Source: Zea mays (Eukaryota > Streptophyta > Magnoliopsida > Poales > Poaceae). From it: a stretch of 64,000 bases of DNA. The stretch is taken from the NCBI RefSeq assembly GCF_902167145.1, contig NC_050099.1, positions 246,772,588 to 246,836,587 on the forward strand. Direction: 5' to 3'. The translations under genes were made by a program, and so were the position numbers. The first letter of the stretch is position 1. Each line of letters opens with the position of its first letter. Below are positions 1 through 10,826 of the stretch, one piece after another. The notes below the pieces were generated by a model, which saw nothing but the letters and a program-made list of their open reading frames with translations, did no database searches and was not told the DNA's origin.

Positions 1-56
1 GGGTTACCAGCTGAGATTAGGAGTCTTGGGGGTACCCCTAATTATGGTCCCCGACA
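1..56 (-). mobile_element. GY-0: terminal 56 bp of a gypsy LTR
   Basis: This stretch is nearly identical to 35585-35640, the inner end of the GY-1 LTR. On the minus strand it begins TGTCGGGGACC, the start of a common class of maize gypsy LTRs. It stops exactly at a CA end, and position 57 onward is SV-2 LTR sequence. The rest of the element lies left of the window. The expected 5-bp target duplication would be ATATG (57-61), but the other copy is not visible. Confidence 0.75.
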
Positions 57-168
57 ATATGATTTGCACTTTTTGCAATCTTTGGCACATTAGGACTTAA
101 AGAATATGTGTTGGTCACTTAATCACCAAAACATTATAGAAATGGCCCAAGGGCACATTTCCCTTTCA
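57..168 (-). repeat. SV-2 left LTR remnant
   Basis: This is the first 112 bp of a family-A LTR on the minus strand, which starts TGAAAGGGAAATGTGCCC when read leftward from 168. It closely matches 24888-24999 and 25554-25665. The rest of the LTR was separated by the GY-0 insertion at 56/57. Confidence 0.85.
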
Positions 169-373
169 ATCTCCCCCTTTTTGGTGATTTATGCCAACAC
201 AACCAAAAGCAACCAAAAGATGTGCAATATCAATGCTATTGAGGACCAAATTGTTTTGACAAGATTTGACATATTTGGATCGCTCTTTGCCACCACTTGG
301 TTTGTTTTTGTAAAACAAATTCATTTTCTTATCTCTAAGTCAAACTCACTTGTTTGGGCATAAAGAGAGATAT
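169..373 (-). other. SV-2 3' non-coding internal region with polypurine tract
   Basis: This is non-coding sequence directly inside the left LTR. Read on the minus strand it ends in a purine-rich tract (AAAAAGGGGGAGAT, 169-182) next to the LTR start, the expected plus-strand primer. A near-identical copy exists at 25000-25204. The last five bases, GATAT (369-373), are the left target duplication of SV-1. Confidence 0.8.
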
Positions 374-614
374 TGAAAGGGAAATATGCCCTTGGCCATT
401 TCTAAGTATTTTGGTGATTACGTGACCAACACAAGTGCTTAAGTGTTAAATTATGACAAGTGATGGACAAAGTGCAAATCAAGAGTAAAGGTATGTTTCT
501 AAGACTTAGTACATTGTTTTGGAGACTAATGTATTGTGTCTAAGTGCTAGAAACAGGAAAAGACAAATTTGGAAAAGACTTGGCTGAGCAGCCAAGACTT
601 TGCACAGTCGGGTG

Positions 615-964
615 CATCGGACTGTCCGGTGGTGCACCGGACAGTGTCCGGTGGTGCAGGCTGGCTCTGGCAAACTGGCTGCTCTCGGGTTTCGTCGGCG
701 GCGTACGGCTATAAATCACCGGACTGTCCGGTGGCGCACCGGACTGTCCGGTGAGCCAACAGTCGGCCGGGCCAACGGTCAGCCGCGTAATCCGCGCGCG
801 ACGCGTGGCAGAGCCAATGGTCAGAAGGGGGCACCGGACTGTCCGGTGTGCACCGGACAGTGTCCGGTGCGCCAACGACTCTGGATCTTCAATGGTCAGC
901 CGCGCCAAAATGGGAAAGAAATCCGCACCGGACAGTGTCCGGTGGTGCACCGGACTGTCCGGTG
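615..964. repeat. Sirevirus palindrome cluster in SV-1 5' LTR (8 units)
   Basis: There are eight copies of a 17-19 bp palindrome CACCGGAC(T)GTCCGGTG or CACCGGACAGTGTCCGGTG. They start at 615, 635, 717, 737, 832, 851, 926 and 948, and the first has CATC in place of CACC. The units are paired and lie upstream of the TATA box. Dense LTR palindromes of this kind are a known Sirevirus feature. Confidence 0.9.
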
Positions 965-1032
965 CGCCAGGCGACAGAAGTCAAGAATTGTCTTCCTGGA
1001 ATGCTCTCAACAGCTCCTAGCTGCCTTGGGGC

Positions 1033-1040
1033 TATAAAAG
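1033..1040 (+). promoter_or_regulatory. SV-1 5' LTR TATA box
   Basis: TATAAAAG lies about 70 bp downstream of the palindrome cluster, in a segment also conserved in the 3' LTR (8638-8645) and in SV-2 (23545-23552, minus strand). Transcription would start about 30 bp further on. This position separates U3 from R. Confidence 0.75.
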
Positions 1041-1633
1041 GGACCCCTAGGCGCATGGAGGAGTATATCAAGCATTCTCTAAGCATTCCTAAGCACCAAG
1101 ACTCCAATTCCGCACATTTGATTCTTTGTGATAGCAACTAGAGCTCCATTTGAGTAGAAAACTCTTTGGGTTGTGTTGTGAGCTCGAGTTGTGACTTGTG
1201 TGCGTGTTGTGCTCTGATTTTGTGTCTTGTGTGTGTTGCTCATCCCATCCTTACTTCCGTGCTTCTTTGTGAACATCAAAGTGTAAGGGCGAGAGGCTCC
1301 AAAGTGTTGAGATTCCTCGCAAGCAGGATATAGTGAAACAAAGCAAAACACCGTGGTATTCAAGTGAGTCTTTGGACCGCTTGAGAGGGGTTGAGTGCAA
1401 CCCTTGTCCGTTGGGACGCCACAACATGGAGTAGGCAAGTGTTGGACTTGGCCGAACCATGGGATAAACCATTGTGCCTATCTGTGTTGATCTTATTTTG
1501 GTTATTGTGTTTTGCAAGAACTCCTCTCTAGCCACTTGGCTTTATTGTGCCAACTCCTAATCAAGTTTTTGTGGCATTAAGTTTCAAGTTTCTCAGGATC
1601 ACCTATTCACTCCCCCTCTAGGTGCTCTCAATT

Positions 1634-1645
1634 GGTATTAGAGTC
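1634..1645 (+). other. SV-1 primer-binding site
   Basis: TGGTATTAGAGT begins two bases after the LTR end. It differs by one base from TGGTATCAGAGC-type sites complementary to the initiator methionine tRNA 3' end over its first ten bases. SV-3 keeps the standard form. Confidence 0.8.
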
Positions 1646-1680
1646 GTTCTCTTCACGTAAGGGACTAATCGCCCAACGAG

Positions 1681-4046
1681 ATGGATCCTAAGGGCAAGGG
1701 GATGGTGGTCAATGATAAGGAGAAGGAGTCCTTCGTCAACGATCCAAAAGATGACAAGCCTACTGACTCGGGCTCGAGCCACAAAAGAAAAGACGGGAAG
1801 AAGAAGAAAACAAGGCGCATCAAGGAGATAGTCTACTACGACAGCGACGAATCTTCCTCTTCCCAACAGGACGACGACGACCACAAGAAAAAGAAAACGG
1901 TCAATTCAAACTTTTCTTTTGACTATTCTCGTATTCCGCAAAGCTCCAATACTCATTTGCTTTCCATTCCCCTCGGTAAACCTCCTCACTTTGATGGAGA
2001 GGACTACGGATTTTGGAGTCACAAAATGCGTAGCCACCTGTTCTCTCTCTCCATCCAAGTATATGGGAGATAGTAGAAAGTGGAATGCAATTTGATAGTA
2101 AGGATAGTCCCTCGTTTATAAATGAACAAATTCACAAAAATGCACAAGCTACTACTGTCCTTTTAGCATCACTGTGCAGGGATGAATATCATAAGGTGAG
2201 CGGCTTGGATAACGCCAAGCAGATTTGGGACACCCTCAAGATCTCGCATGAGGGGAACGACGTCACCATGCTCACCAAGATGGAGTTGGTGGAAGGCGAA
2301 CTAGGAAGGTTCACGATGATCACGGGGGAGGAGCCAACCCAAACATACAACAGGCTCAAGACCCTCGTCAACAAAATAAGGAGCTATGGAAGCACGCGAT
2401 GGACAGACCACGACGTCGTCCGCCTAATGCTAAGGTCCTTCACTGTTCTTTATCCACATCTTGTAAACAATATTCGTGAGAATCCTAGGTACACCAAGAT
2501 GACGCCCGAGGAAATACTTGGGAAGTTTGTAAGCGGGCGGATGATGATCAAGGAGGCAAGATACGTCGATGATGCGTTGAATGGCCCAATCCACGAGCCT
2601 CAAACCGTGGCTCTCAAAGCAACGAGGAGCAAGGAGGCGCTACCTAGCAAGGTGGCGCAAGTTGAGGCGGCCGGGCTTAACGAAGAAGAAATGGCCCTCA
2701 TCATCAAGTGATTCAAGACAGCACTAAAGGGTCGCAAGGAGCATCCCAACAAGAACAAGATGAAGGGGAAGCGCTCATGCTTCAAATGTGGTAAAGTTGG
2801 TCATTTTATCGCTAATTGTCCCGATAATGATAGTGACCAGGAACAAGGGAAGAAGAGGGAAAAGAAGAAGGCTTACAAGAAGGCTAAGGGCGAGGCACAC
2901 CTTGGCAAGGAGTGGGACTCGGATTGTTCGTTGTCCGACAACGACAACGAAGGACTCGCCGCCTCGGCCTTCAACAAGTCGTCCCTCTTCCCCAACGAGC
3001 ATCACACATGTCTAATGGCAAAGGAGAAGAAGGTAAACACTCGAAAGTCTACTTATGCTTCTAGTGATGATGAATCTAGCGATGATGAAATAGACTATGC
3101 TAGTTTGTTCAAGGGCTTAGATAGAACTAAGATTGATAAGATCAATGAGTTGATTAATGCCTTGAATGATAAGAATAGATTATTAGAAAAGCAAGAGGAT
3201 CTTTTGTATGAAGAACATGATAAATTTGTAGAAGCACAAAATTCTCTTGCTTTAGAAGTTAAAAGAAATGAAATGTTTTCATGTGAATTGTCTACATGCC
3301 ATGAATCTATCTCTAGCCTAAAAAGTGTTAATGATGATTTGAATGCTAAGTTAGAAATAGCTAGTAAATCAACCTCTCGTGAAGAACATGTTACGATTTG
3401 CAATAGGTGCAAAGATTTTAATGTTGATGCTTGTAGTGAACACCTAGTTTGCATTTCTAAACTAAATGATGAAGTGGCTAGTCTTAATGCTCAACTTAAG
3501 ACTAGCAAAAATGATTTTGATAAACTAAAATTTGCAAGGGATGTCTACACTATTGGTAGACACCCCTCAATTAAGGATGGGCTTGGCTTTAAGAGGGAAG
3601 CCAAGAACTTAACAAGTCATAAGGCTCCCATCTCCGCCAAGGAGAAAGGGAAGGCCCCTATGACTAATAGTGTTCAAAAGAACCATGCTTTCATATACCA
3701 TGATAAGAGATATTCTAGAAATGTTCATAGGAGTTGTAATGATTCAAATGCCATGTTTGCTTCAAGTTCTTCCTATGTGCATGGTAGAGATATGCCTAGG
3801 AGAAATGTCATTCATCATATGCCTAGGAGAAATGTTGCTAATGTTCCTAGGAAAATTAACGAACCTTCTACAATTTATCATGCTTGCAATGCTTCCTTTG
3901 TAATTTGTAGAAAGGATAAGAAGGTGATTGCTAGGAAATTAGGGGCAAAATGCAAGGGAGATAAAATTTGCATTTGGGTCCCTAAGACCATTGTTACTAA
4001 CCTTGTAGGACCCAACAAGAGTTGGGTACCTAAAACCCAAGCCTAA
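1681..4046 (+). pseudogene. gag: SV-1 gag, disrupted
   Basis: This gene encodes the capsid/nucleocapsid polyprotein. It starts MDPKGKG with a lysine/serine/aspartate-rich head, followed by the copia gag core (GKPPHFDGEDY), a CX2CX4HX4C zinc knuckle (CFKCGKVGHFIANC near 2780-2820), an acidic serine region and a long coiled-coil tail, ending in WVPKTQA. Two breaks are visible. A CT run near 2041-2050 has two extra bases compared with SV-2, shifting frame so that the first part stops at 2073. A TGA at 2709-2711 interrupts IIK-FKTALKG where SV-2 has an arginine codon, a likely CpG transition. The stop at 4044-4046 is in the same frame as pol. Confidence 0.9.
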
Positions 4047-4052
4047 ATTGCC

Positions 4053-7000
4053 TTGCAGGTTTATGCATCCGGGGGATCAAGCTGGATTATCGACAGCGGA
4101 TGCACAAATCACATGACGGGGGAGAAGAAGATGTTTACCTCCTACGTCAAGAACAAGGATTCCCAAGACTCAATCATATTCGGTGACAGGAATCAAGGCA
4201 AGGTCAAAGGACTAGGGAAGATTGCCATTTCATCCGAGCACTCTATTTCTAATGTGTTTTTAGTTGAGTCGCTTGGATATAACTTATTGTCTATGAGTCA
4301 GCTTTGTAATATGGGATATAATTGCTTATTCACAAATGTAGATGTGTCCGTCTTTAGAAGGAGTGATGGTTCATTAGCTTTTAAGGGTGTATTAGACGGC
4401 AAACTCTACTTAGTTGATTTTGCAAAAGAGGAGGCCGGTCTAGATGCATGCTTAATTGCTAAGACTAGCATGGGCTGGCTGTGGCATCGCCGCTTAGCAC
4501 ATGTGGGGATGAAGAACCTTCACAAACTTCTAAAGGGAGAACACGTGATAGGTCTAACAAATGTTACTTTCGAAAAAGATAGACCTTATACAGCTTGTCA
4601 AGCAGGTAAACAGGTGGGAAGCTCTCATCATACCAAGAACGTGATGACCACATCAAGACCCCTGAAGCTGCTTCATATGGACCTCTTCGAACCCATCGCC
4701 TATCTAAGCATAGGAGGAAGTAAGTATGGTCTTGTTATAGTTGATGATTTTTCCCGCTTCACTTGGGTATTCTTTTTGCAGGATAAATCTGAAACCCAAG
4801 GGACCCTCAAGCGCTTCTTAAGGAGAGCTCAAAATGAGTTTGAGCTCAAGGTGAAGAAGATAAGGAGTGACAACGGGTCCGAGTTCAAGAACCTTCAAGT
4901 GGAGGAGTACCTTGAGGAGGAAGGGATCAAACACGAGTTCTCCGCTCCCTACACACCACAGCAAAACGGTGTGGTAGAGAGGAAGAACAGGACGCTCATT
5001 GACATGGCAAGGACGATGCTTGGAGAGTTCAAGACCCCCAAGCGGTTTTGGTCGGAAGCCATGAACACGGCTTGCCACGCCATCAACCGGGTCTACCTTC
5101 ATCGCCTCCTCAAGAAGACGTCATATGAGCTTCTAACCGGTAACAAACCCAATGTGTCTTACTTTCGTGTATTTGGGAGCAAATGTTATATTCTTGTGAA
5201 GAAAGGTAGAAATTCTAAGTTTGCTCCCAAAGCTGTAGAAGGGTTTTTGTTAGGTTATGACTCAAATACAAAGGCGTATAGGGTCTTCAACAAATCATCG
5301 GGTTTGGTTGAAGTCTAGCGACGTTGTATTTGATGAGACTAATGGCTCTCCAAGAGAGCAAGTTGTTGATCTTGATGACGTAGATGAAGAAGATATTCCA
5401 ACGGCCGCAATATGCACCATGGCGATTGGAGAAGTGCGACCACAGGAACAAAAGGAGCAAGATCAATCTTCTTCCTCAACAATGGTGCATCCCCCAACTC
5501 AAGATGATGAACAGGTTCATCAAGAGGAGGCGTGTGATCAAGGGGGAGCACAAGATGATCATGTAATTGAGGAAGAAGCACAACTGGCACCTCCAACTCA
5601 AGTTCGAGCGACGATTCAAAGGAATCATCCCGTCGACCAAATTTTGGGTGATATTAGCAAGGGAGTAACTACTCGCTCTAGATTAGTAAATTTTTGTGAG
5701 CATTACTCTTTTGTCTCCTCTATTGAGCCTTTCAGGGTAGAAGAGGCCTTGCTAGATCCGGACTGGGTGTTGGCTATGCAGGAAGAGCTCAACAACTTTA
5801 AAAGAAATGAAGTTTGGACACTGGTGCCTCGTCCCAAGCAAAACATTGTGGGAACCAAGTGGGTGTTCCGCAACAAACAAGACGAGCACGGGGTGGTGAC
5901 AAGGAACAAGGCTAGACTTGTGGCAAAAGGTTATGCCCAAGTCGCAGGTTTGGACTTTGAGGAGACTTTTGCTCCTGTGGCTAGGCTAGAGTCAATTCGC
6001 ATATTGTTAGCCTATGCTGCTCACCATTCTTTCAGGTTGTTCCAAATGGATGTGAAGAGTGCTTTTCTCAACAGGCCAATCAAGGAGGAGGTGTACGTAG
6101 AGCAACCCCCTGGCTTTGAGGATGAACGGTACCCCGACCACGTGTGTAAGCTCTCTAAGGCGCTCTATGGACTTAAGCAAGCCCCAAGAGCATGGTATGA
6201 ATGCCTTAGAGACTTTTTAATTGCTAATGCTTTTAAGGTTGGGAAAGCCGATCCAACTTTATTCACTAAGACTTGTGATGGTGATCTTTTTGTGTGCCAA
6301 ATTTATGTAGATGACATAATATTTGGTTCTACTAACCAAAAGTCTTGTGAAGAGTTTAGCAGGGTAATGACTCAGAAATTCGAGATGTCGATGATGGGCA
6401 AGTTGAACTACTTCCTTAGGTTCCAAGTGAAGCAACTCAAGGACGACACCTTCATCTCCCAAACAAAGTACACGCAAGACTTGCTAAAGTGGTTTAGAAT
6501 GAAGGACGCCAAGCCCGCAAAGACACCAATGGGAACCGACGGACATGTCGACCTCAACAAAGGAGGTAAGTCCATTGATCAAAAGGCATACCGGTCTATG
6601 ATAGGGTCTTTACTTTATTTATGTGCTAGTAGACCGGATATTATGCTTAGCGTATGCATGTGTGCTAGGTTTCAATCCGACCCAAGGGAGTGTCACCTTG
6701 TTGCCGTTAAGCGAATTCTTAGATATTTAGTTGCTACGCCTTGCTTCGGGATCTGGTATCCAAAGGGGTCTACCTTTGACTTGATTGGATATTCAGACTC
6801 CGATTATGCTGGATGTAAGGTCGATAGGAAGAGTACATCAGGGACATGCCAATTTCTAGGAAGGTCCCTGATGTCGTGGAGTTCTAAGAAACAAACCTCT
6901 GTTGCCCTATCCACCGCTGAGGCCGAGTACGTTGCCGCAGGACAGTGTTGCGCGCAACTACTTTGGATGAGGCAAACCCTCCGGGACTTTGGCTACAATC

Positions 7001-7257
7001 TGAGCAAAGTCCCACTCCTATGTGATAATGAGAGTGCTATCCGCATGGCGGATAATCCTGTTGAACACAGCCGCACAAAGCACATAGACATCCGGCATCA
7101 CTTTCTGAGAGACCACCAGCAAAAGGGGGATATCGAAGTATTTTATGTTAGCACCGAGAACCAGCTAGCCGATATCTTTACCAAGCCTCTAGATGAGTCG
7201 ACCTTTTGCAGGCTGCATAGTGAGCTAAATGTCTTAGATTCGTGTAAATTGGATTGA
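4053..7257 (+). pseudogene. pol: SV-1 pol (protease, integrase, RT, RNase H), frameshifted
   Basis: This polyprotein has copia domain order. The protease active site is [13 protein letters not shown] near 4080. Integrase has a DDE core (HMDLF, RSDNGSEF, VVERKN). RT carries IYVDD near 6300. RNase H contains [14 protein letters not shown] and DIFTKPLDE near the end. The first ORF stops at 5318 because a CTCT run near 5313 lost two bases relative to SV-2, and the second ORF continues to 7257. The integrase HHCC finger has tyrosine in place of its first cysteine (PYTACQAGK), and the usual LFGP reads LFEP. The enzyme set is probably dead in this copy. Confidence 0.9.
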
Positions 7258-7976
7258 TTTATAGCATACATGTGTTTATGCCTTTGATCATGTTCCTTTA
7301 TGCATATTGTTGTTTATTTATGGTGTTCAAGTTGTACAAACACTCCCCGGACCTCAAAAGTCCATGTGTGCTACAACTTGACCCTTTGAGACTAACCATG
7401 TGCTTGAGTTTTTCTTAATTTAGTCTCAAAGGAGGTTTCAAAGGGAAAAGGTGGACTTGGACCATGCAAGACTTCCACTGCACTCCGATGAGAGGGTAAC
7501 TTATTCCAAGTTCATCTCCATGCTCTTATTGCCTTTTTATTCTTAATTGAAGATTTTGGTGAGGCAATGGGGTTCTAGGGCCAAGATTGATCCCGTTTTG
7601 GTGCTTGATGCCAAAGGGGGAGAAAATAAGGCCAAAGCAATAAATGGATCAGCTACCACTTGAGAATTTTGAAAATAGTAGAATAGAGCTTTTGGTTTGT
7701 CAAAAATCTCTTATTGTCTCTTTTGTCAATAGTTGGCCTCTTGTGGGAAGAATGATTGATTATGGGAAAAAGGGGAGTTTTTGAAATCTTTGATCAATTT
7801 CTCTTGGAACAACTCTCTTTATGTCTCATGCAAAAACAAAACCAAGTGGTGGCAAAGAATGATTCAAATATGCCAAATTTGATTCAAAACAAACTTGTGT
7901 TCTTATTTGCATTGATGTTGCACTTCTTTTAGTTGCTTTTTGTTGTGTTGGCATAAATCACCAAAAAGGGGGAGAT
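7258..7976 (+). other. SV-1 3' non-coding region with polypurine tracts
   Basis: This is a 719-bp region without an ORF between pol and the 3' LTR. It has an internal AAAGGGGGAGAAAAT tract (about 7612-7626) and the terminal primer tract AAAAAGGGGGAGAT ending at 7976 beside the LTR. Several polypurine tracts in this region are a Sirevirus hallmark. Confidence 0.8.
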
Positions 7977-9235
7977 TGAAAGGGAAATGTGTCCTTGGGC
8001 CATTTCTAAGTATTTTGGTGATTACGTGACCAACACAAGTGCTTAAGTGTTAAATTATGACAAGTAATGGACAAAGTGCAAATCAAGAGTAAAGGTATGT
8101 TTCTAAGACTTAGTACATTGTTTTGGAGACTAATGTATTGTGTCTAAGTGCTAGAAACAGGAAAAGACAAATTTGGAAAAGACTTGGCTGAGCAGCCAAG
8201 ACTTTGCGCAGTCTGGGTGCACCGGACTGTCCGGTGGTGCACCGGACAGTGTCCGGTGGTGCAGGCTGGCTCTGGCAAACTGGCTGCTCTCGGGTTTCGT
8301 CGGTGGCGTACGGCTATAAATCACCGGACTGTCCGGTGGCGCACCGGACTGTCCGGTGAGCCAACAGTCGGCCGGGCCAACGGTCAGACGCGTAATCCGC
8401 GTGCGACGCGTGGCAGAGCCAACGGTCAGAAGGGGGCATCGGACTGTCCGGTGTGCACCGGACAGTGTTCGGTGCGCCAACGGCTCTGGATCTTCAACGG
8501 TCAGCTGTGCCAAAACGAGAAAGAAATCCGCACCGGACAGTGTCCGGTGGTGCACCGGACTGTCCGGTGCGCCAGGCGACAGAAGGCAAGAATTGCCTTC
8601 CTGGAATGCTCTCAACGGCTCCTAGCTGCCTTGGGGCTATAAAAGGGACCCCTAGGCGCATGGAGGAGTATATCAAGCATTCTCTAAGCATTCCTAAGCA
8701 CCAAGACTCCAATTCCGCGCATTTGATTCTTTGTGATAGCAACTAGAGCTCCATTTGAGTAGAAAACTCTTTAGGTTGTGTTGTGAGCTCGAGTTGTGAC
8801 TTGTGTGCGTGTTGTGCTCTGATTTTGTGTCTTGTGTGCGTTGCTCATCCCATCCTTACTTCCGTGCTTCTTTGTGAACATCAAAGTGTAAGGGCGAGAG
8901 GCTCCAAAGTGTGGAGATTCCTCGCAAGCGGGATATAGTGAAACAAAGCAAAACACTGTGGTATTCAAGTGAGTCTTTGGACCGCTTGAGAGGGGTTGAG
9001 TGCAACCCTTGTCCGTTGGGACGCCACAACGTGGAGTAAGCAAGTGTTGGACTTGGCCGAACCACGGGATAAACCACTGTGCCTATCTGTGTTGATCTTA
9101 TTTTGGTTATTGTGTTTTGCAAGAACTCCTCTCTAGCCACTTGGCTTTATTGTGCTAACTCCTAATCAAGTTTTTGTGGCATTAAGTTTCAAGTTTCTCA
9201 GGATCATCTATTCACCCCCCCTCTAGGTGCTCTCA
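7977..9235 (+). repeat. SV-1 3' LTR
   Basis: This 1259-bp LTR is nearly identical to 374-1631. It holds the same palindrome cluster (8220-8569) and a TATA box at 8638-8645. It ends CTCTCA and is followed by the GATAT duplication, after which SV-2 sequence resumes. Confidence 0.95.
8220..8569. repeat. Sirevirus palindrome cluster in SV-1 3' LTR
   Basis: The eight palindromic units match the 5' LTR cluster in order and spacing, with a few point differences. Confidence 0.9.
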
Positions 9236-9814
9236 GATATTCCTTGAGTGAAATTGATCAAATGCCAAAACTCCCCCTTTTCCCATAGTCATAAATTCTC
9301 CCCCCCACAAGAGACTAAATTTTGCAATAAGAGCATTTTGGACAAATCAAAAGTTCTAACTCTATTGTTTTCAAAATTCACAAGTGGTAGCTGATCCATT
9401 TGCTTTGGCCTTAATTTCTCCCCCTTTGGCATTAAGCACCAAAACAAAATCATTCTTGGCCCTTTAACCCCATTGCCTCACCAAAAATGTCAATTAAGAG
9501 CAAAGAGGCAATAAGAGCAAGAGAATGAACTTGAAATTAAGTAACTAATACCGGAGTGCAGTGGAAGTCTTGGCATGGTCCAAGTTCACCTTTCCCTTTC
9601 AATCCACCTTTGAGACTACATCAAGTATACTCAAACAAACGGATTAGTCTCAAAGGGTCAAGTTGTGGCACATCTCCCCCTAAATATGTGCATCATACAC
9701 ACATGGACTTGTGAGGTCCGGGGATCCCTTGCACAACTTGAGCACCATAAGCAACAAATCATATGAATGCATAAGTAACATGATCAAAGGCATAAAACAC
9801 ATGTATGCTATAAA
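9236..9814 (-). other. SV-2 3' non-coding region, continued
   Basis: This is the continuation of SV-2 after the SV-1 insertion. It has several CTCCCCC tracts on the plus strand (polypurine on the element strand), for example near 9270, 9297 and 9417. It matches 25200-25388 at its left part and holds no gene. Confidence 0.75.
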
Positions 9815-10165
9815 TCAATCCAATTTACACGAATCTAAGACATTTAGCTCACTACGCAGCCTGCAAAAGGTTTTCTCATCTAATGGCTTGGTAAAGATAT
9901 CAGCTAACTGGTTCTCGGTGTTAATATGGTACACCTAGATATCTCCCTTTTGCTGGTGGTCTCTCAGAAAGTGATGCCGGATGTCTATGTGCTTTGTGTG
10001 GCTGTGTTCAACAGGATTATCCGCCATGCGGATTGCACTCTCATTGTCACATAGGAGTGGGACTTTGCTCAGATTGTAGCCAAAGTCCCGGAGTGTTTGT
10101 CTCATCCAAAGTAGTTGCGCGCAACACTGTCCTACGGCAACATACTCGGCCTCAGCGGTGGATAG
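9815..10165 (-). pseudogene. pol: SV-2 pol C-terminal part (RNase H end)
   Basis: Read on the minus strand this encodes [18 protein letters not shown], the RNase H motif, and continues through [19 protein letters not shown] to the normal pol end near 9815. A TAG at 9935-9937 replaces the codon after GDI. The upstream part is at 17680 onward; SV-3 inserted between the two. GATAG (10161-10165) is the SV-3 target duplication. Confidence 0.85.
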
Positions 10166-10363
10166 TGAAAGGGAAATAGGCTTACACCTTTTCCTAATTG
10201 ATTTTGGTGGTTGAATTGCCCAACGCAAATAATTGGACTAACTAGTTTGCTCTAGATTATAAGTTTTACAGGTGCCAAAGGTTCACAACAAACCAATAAA
10301 AAGACCAAGAAAGGGTTCAAACAAAGAGAGCAAAAGACTACCGAAGTGTGCCCTCGTCTGGCG

Positions 10364-10770
10364 CATCGGACAGTTCGGTGTGCCACCGGACAGTGTCCGA
10401 TGCACCACCGGACAGTGTCTGATGCACCAGGGAATTCCAGTCTGAACTTGCCACCTTCGGGAATTCTGGGAGCCGCTCCGCTATAATTCATCGGACTGTC
10501 CGGTGTGCCAGCGGAGCAACGACTACTTCGCACCAACGGTCGTCTGCAGAGAGCAGTTAATGCGCTACAGTGCGCGCAAAAGTCAGAGCAGAGCCAGAAG
10601 GCGCACCGGATAGTGAACAGTGACTGTCTGGTGCACCATCGGACTGTCCGGTGCACCACCGGACTGTCCGGTGGCCCAGCTGTCAGAAGCTCCAATGGTC
10701 AGAACCCAACGGCCAGGTGACGTGGCTGGCGCACCGGACAGTGTCCGGTGGCGCACCGGACTGTCCGGTG
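10364..10770. repeat. Palindrome cluster in SV-3 5' LTR
   Basis: The cluster holds CACCGGAC..GTCCGGTG units and several decayed versions (for example CATCGGACAGTTCGGTG at 10364). It is the same motif as in family A, although the LTR ends differ. Confidence 0.85.
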
Positions 10771-10818
10771 CGCCATGCGACAGCAGCCTCCACAAACGGC
10801 TCCTTTGGTGGTTGGGGC

Positions 10819-10826
10819 TATAAATA
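10819..10826 (+). promoter_or_regulatory. SV-3 5' LTR TATA box
   Basis: TATAAATA sits in the segment GGGGCTATAAATACCCC, which is conserved in family-B LTRs: 17107-17114 in SV-3, 38669-38676 in SV-4 and 52971-52978 in SV-5. Confidence 0.75.

Larger units (their letters stand above)
374..1631 (+). repeat. SV-1 5' LTR
   Basis: This is a 1258-bp LTR beginning TGAAAGGGAAATATGCCC and ending GGTGCTCTCA. It contains eight CACCGGAC..GTCCGGTG palindromes (615-964) and a TATA box (1033-1040). The small number of differences from the 3' LTR suggests a fairly recent insertion; I did not count them. Confidence 0.95.
374..9235 (+). mobile_element. SV-1: complete Opie/Ji-like Sirevirus with both LTRs
   Basis: This full-length Ty1/copia element inserted into the 3' non-coding region of SV-2, opposite in orientation. 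Its 5' LTR (374-1631) and 3' LTR (7977-9235) match closely along their length. The LTRs end in TG and CA and are flanked by the same 5-bp duplication GATAT (369-373 and 9236-9240). A primer-binding site follows the first LTR and a polypurine tract precedes the second. The internal order gag, protease, integrase, RT, RNase H is typical of copia. Two 2-bp slippage frameshifts and one stop codon make it non-autonomous now. Confidence 0.95.

Noticed and set aside
615..964. A CRISPR-like array
   Set aside because: The repeated 17-19 bp units are irregularly spaced palindromes inside retrotransposon LTRs of a plant genome, with no uniform spacers and no cas genes.
600..1037. ORFs of 80-145 aa within the LTRs (for example 600-1037, 8148-8642, 10252-10695, 52906-53568)
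   Set aside because: They are produced by the GC-rich palindromes of the LTRs, occur on both strands, and translate to repeated HRTVRC/APDCPV-type peptides with no domain.
5339..5596. ORFs antisense to gag or pol in all Sireviruses
   Set aside because: They mirror acidic or coiled-coil codon usage of the sense protein and have no independent conservation.
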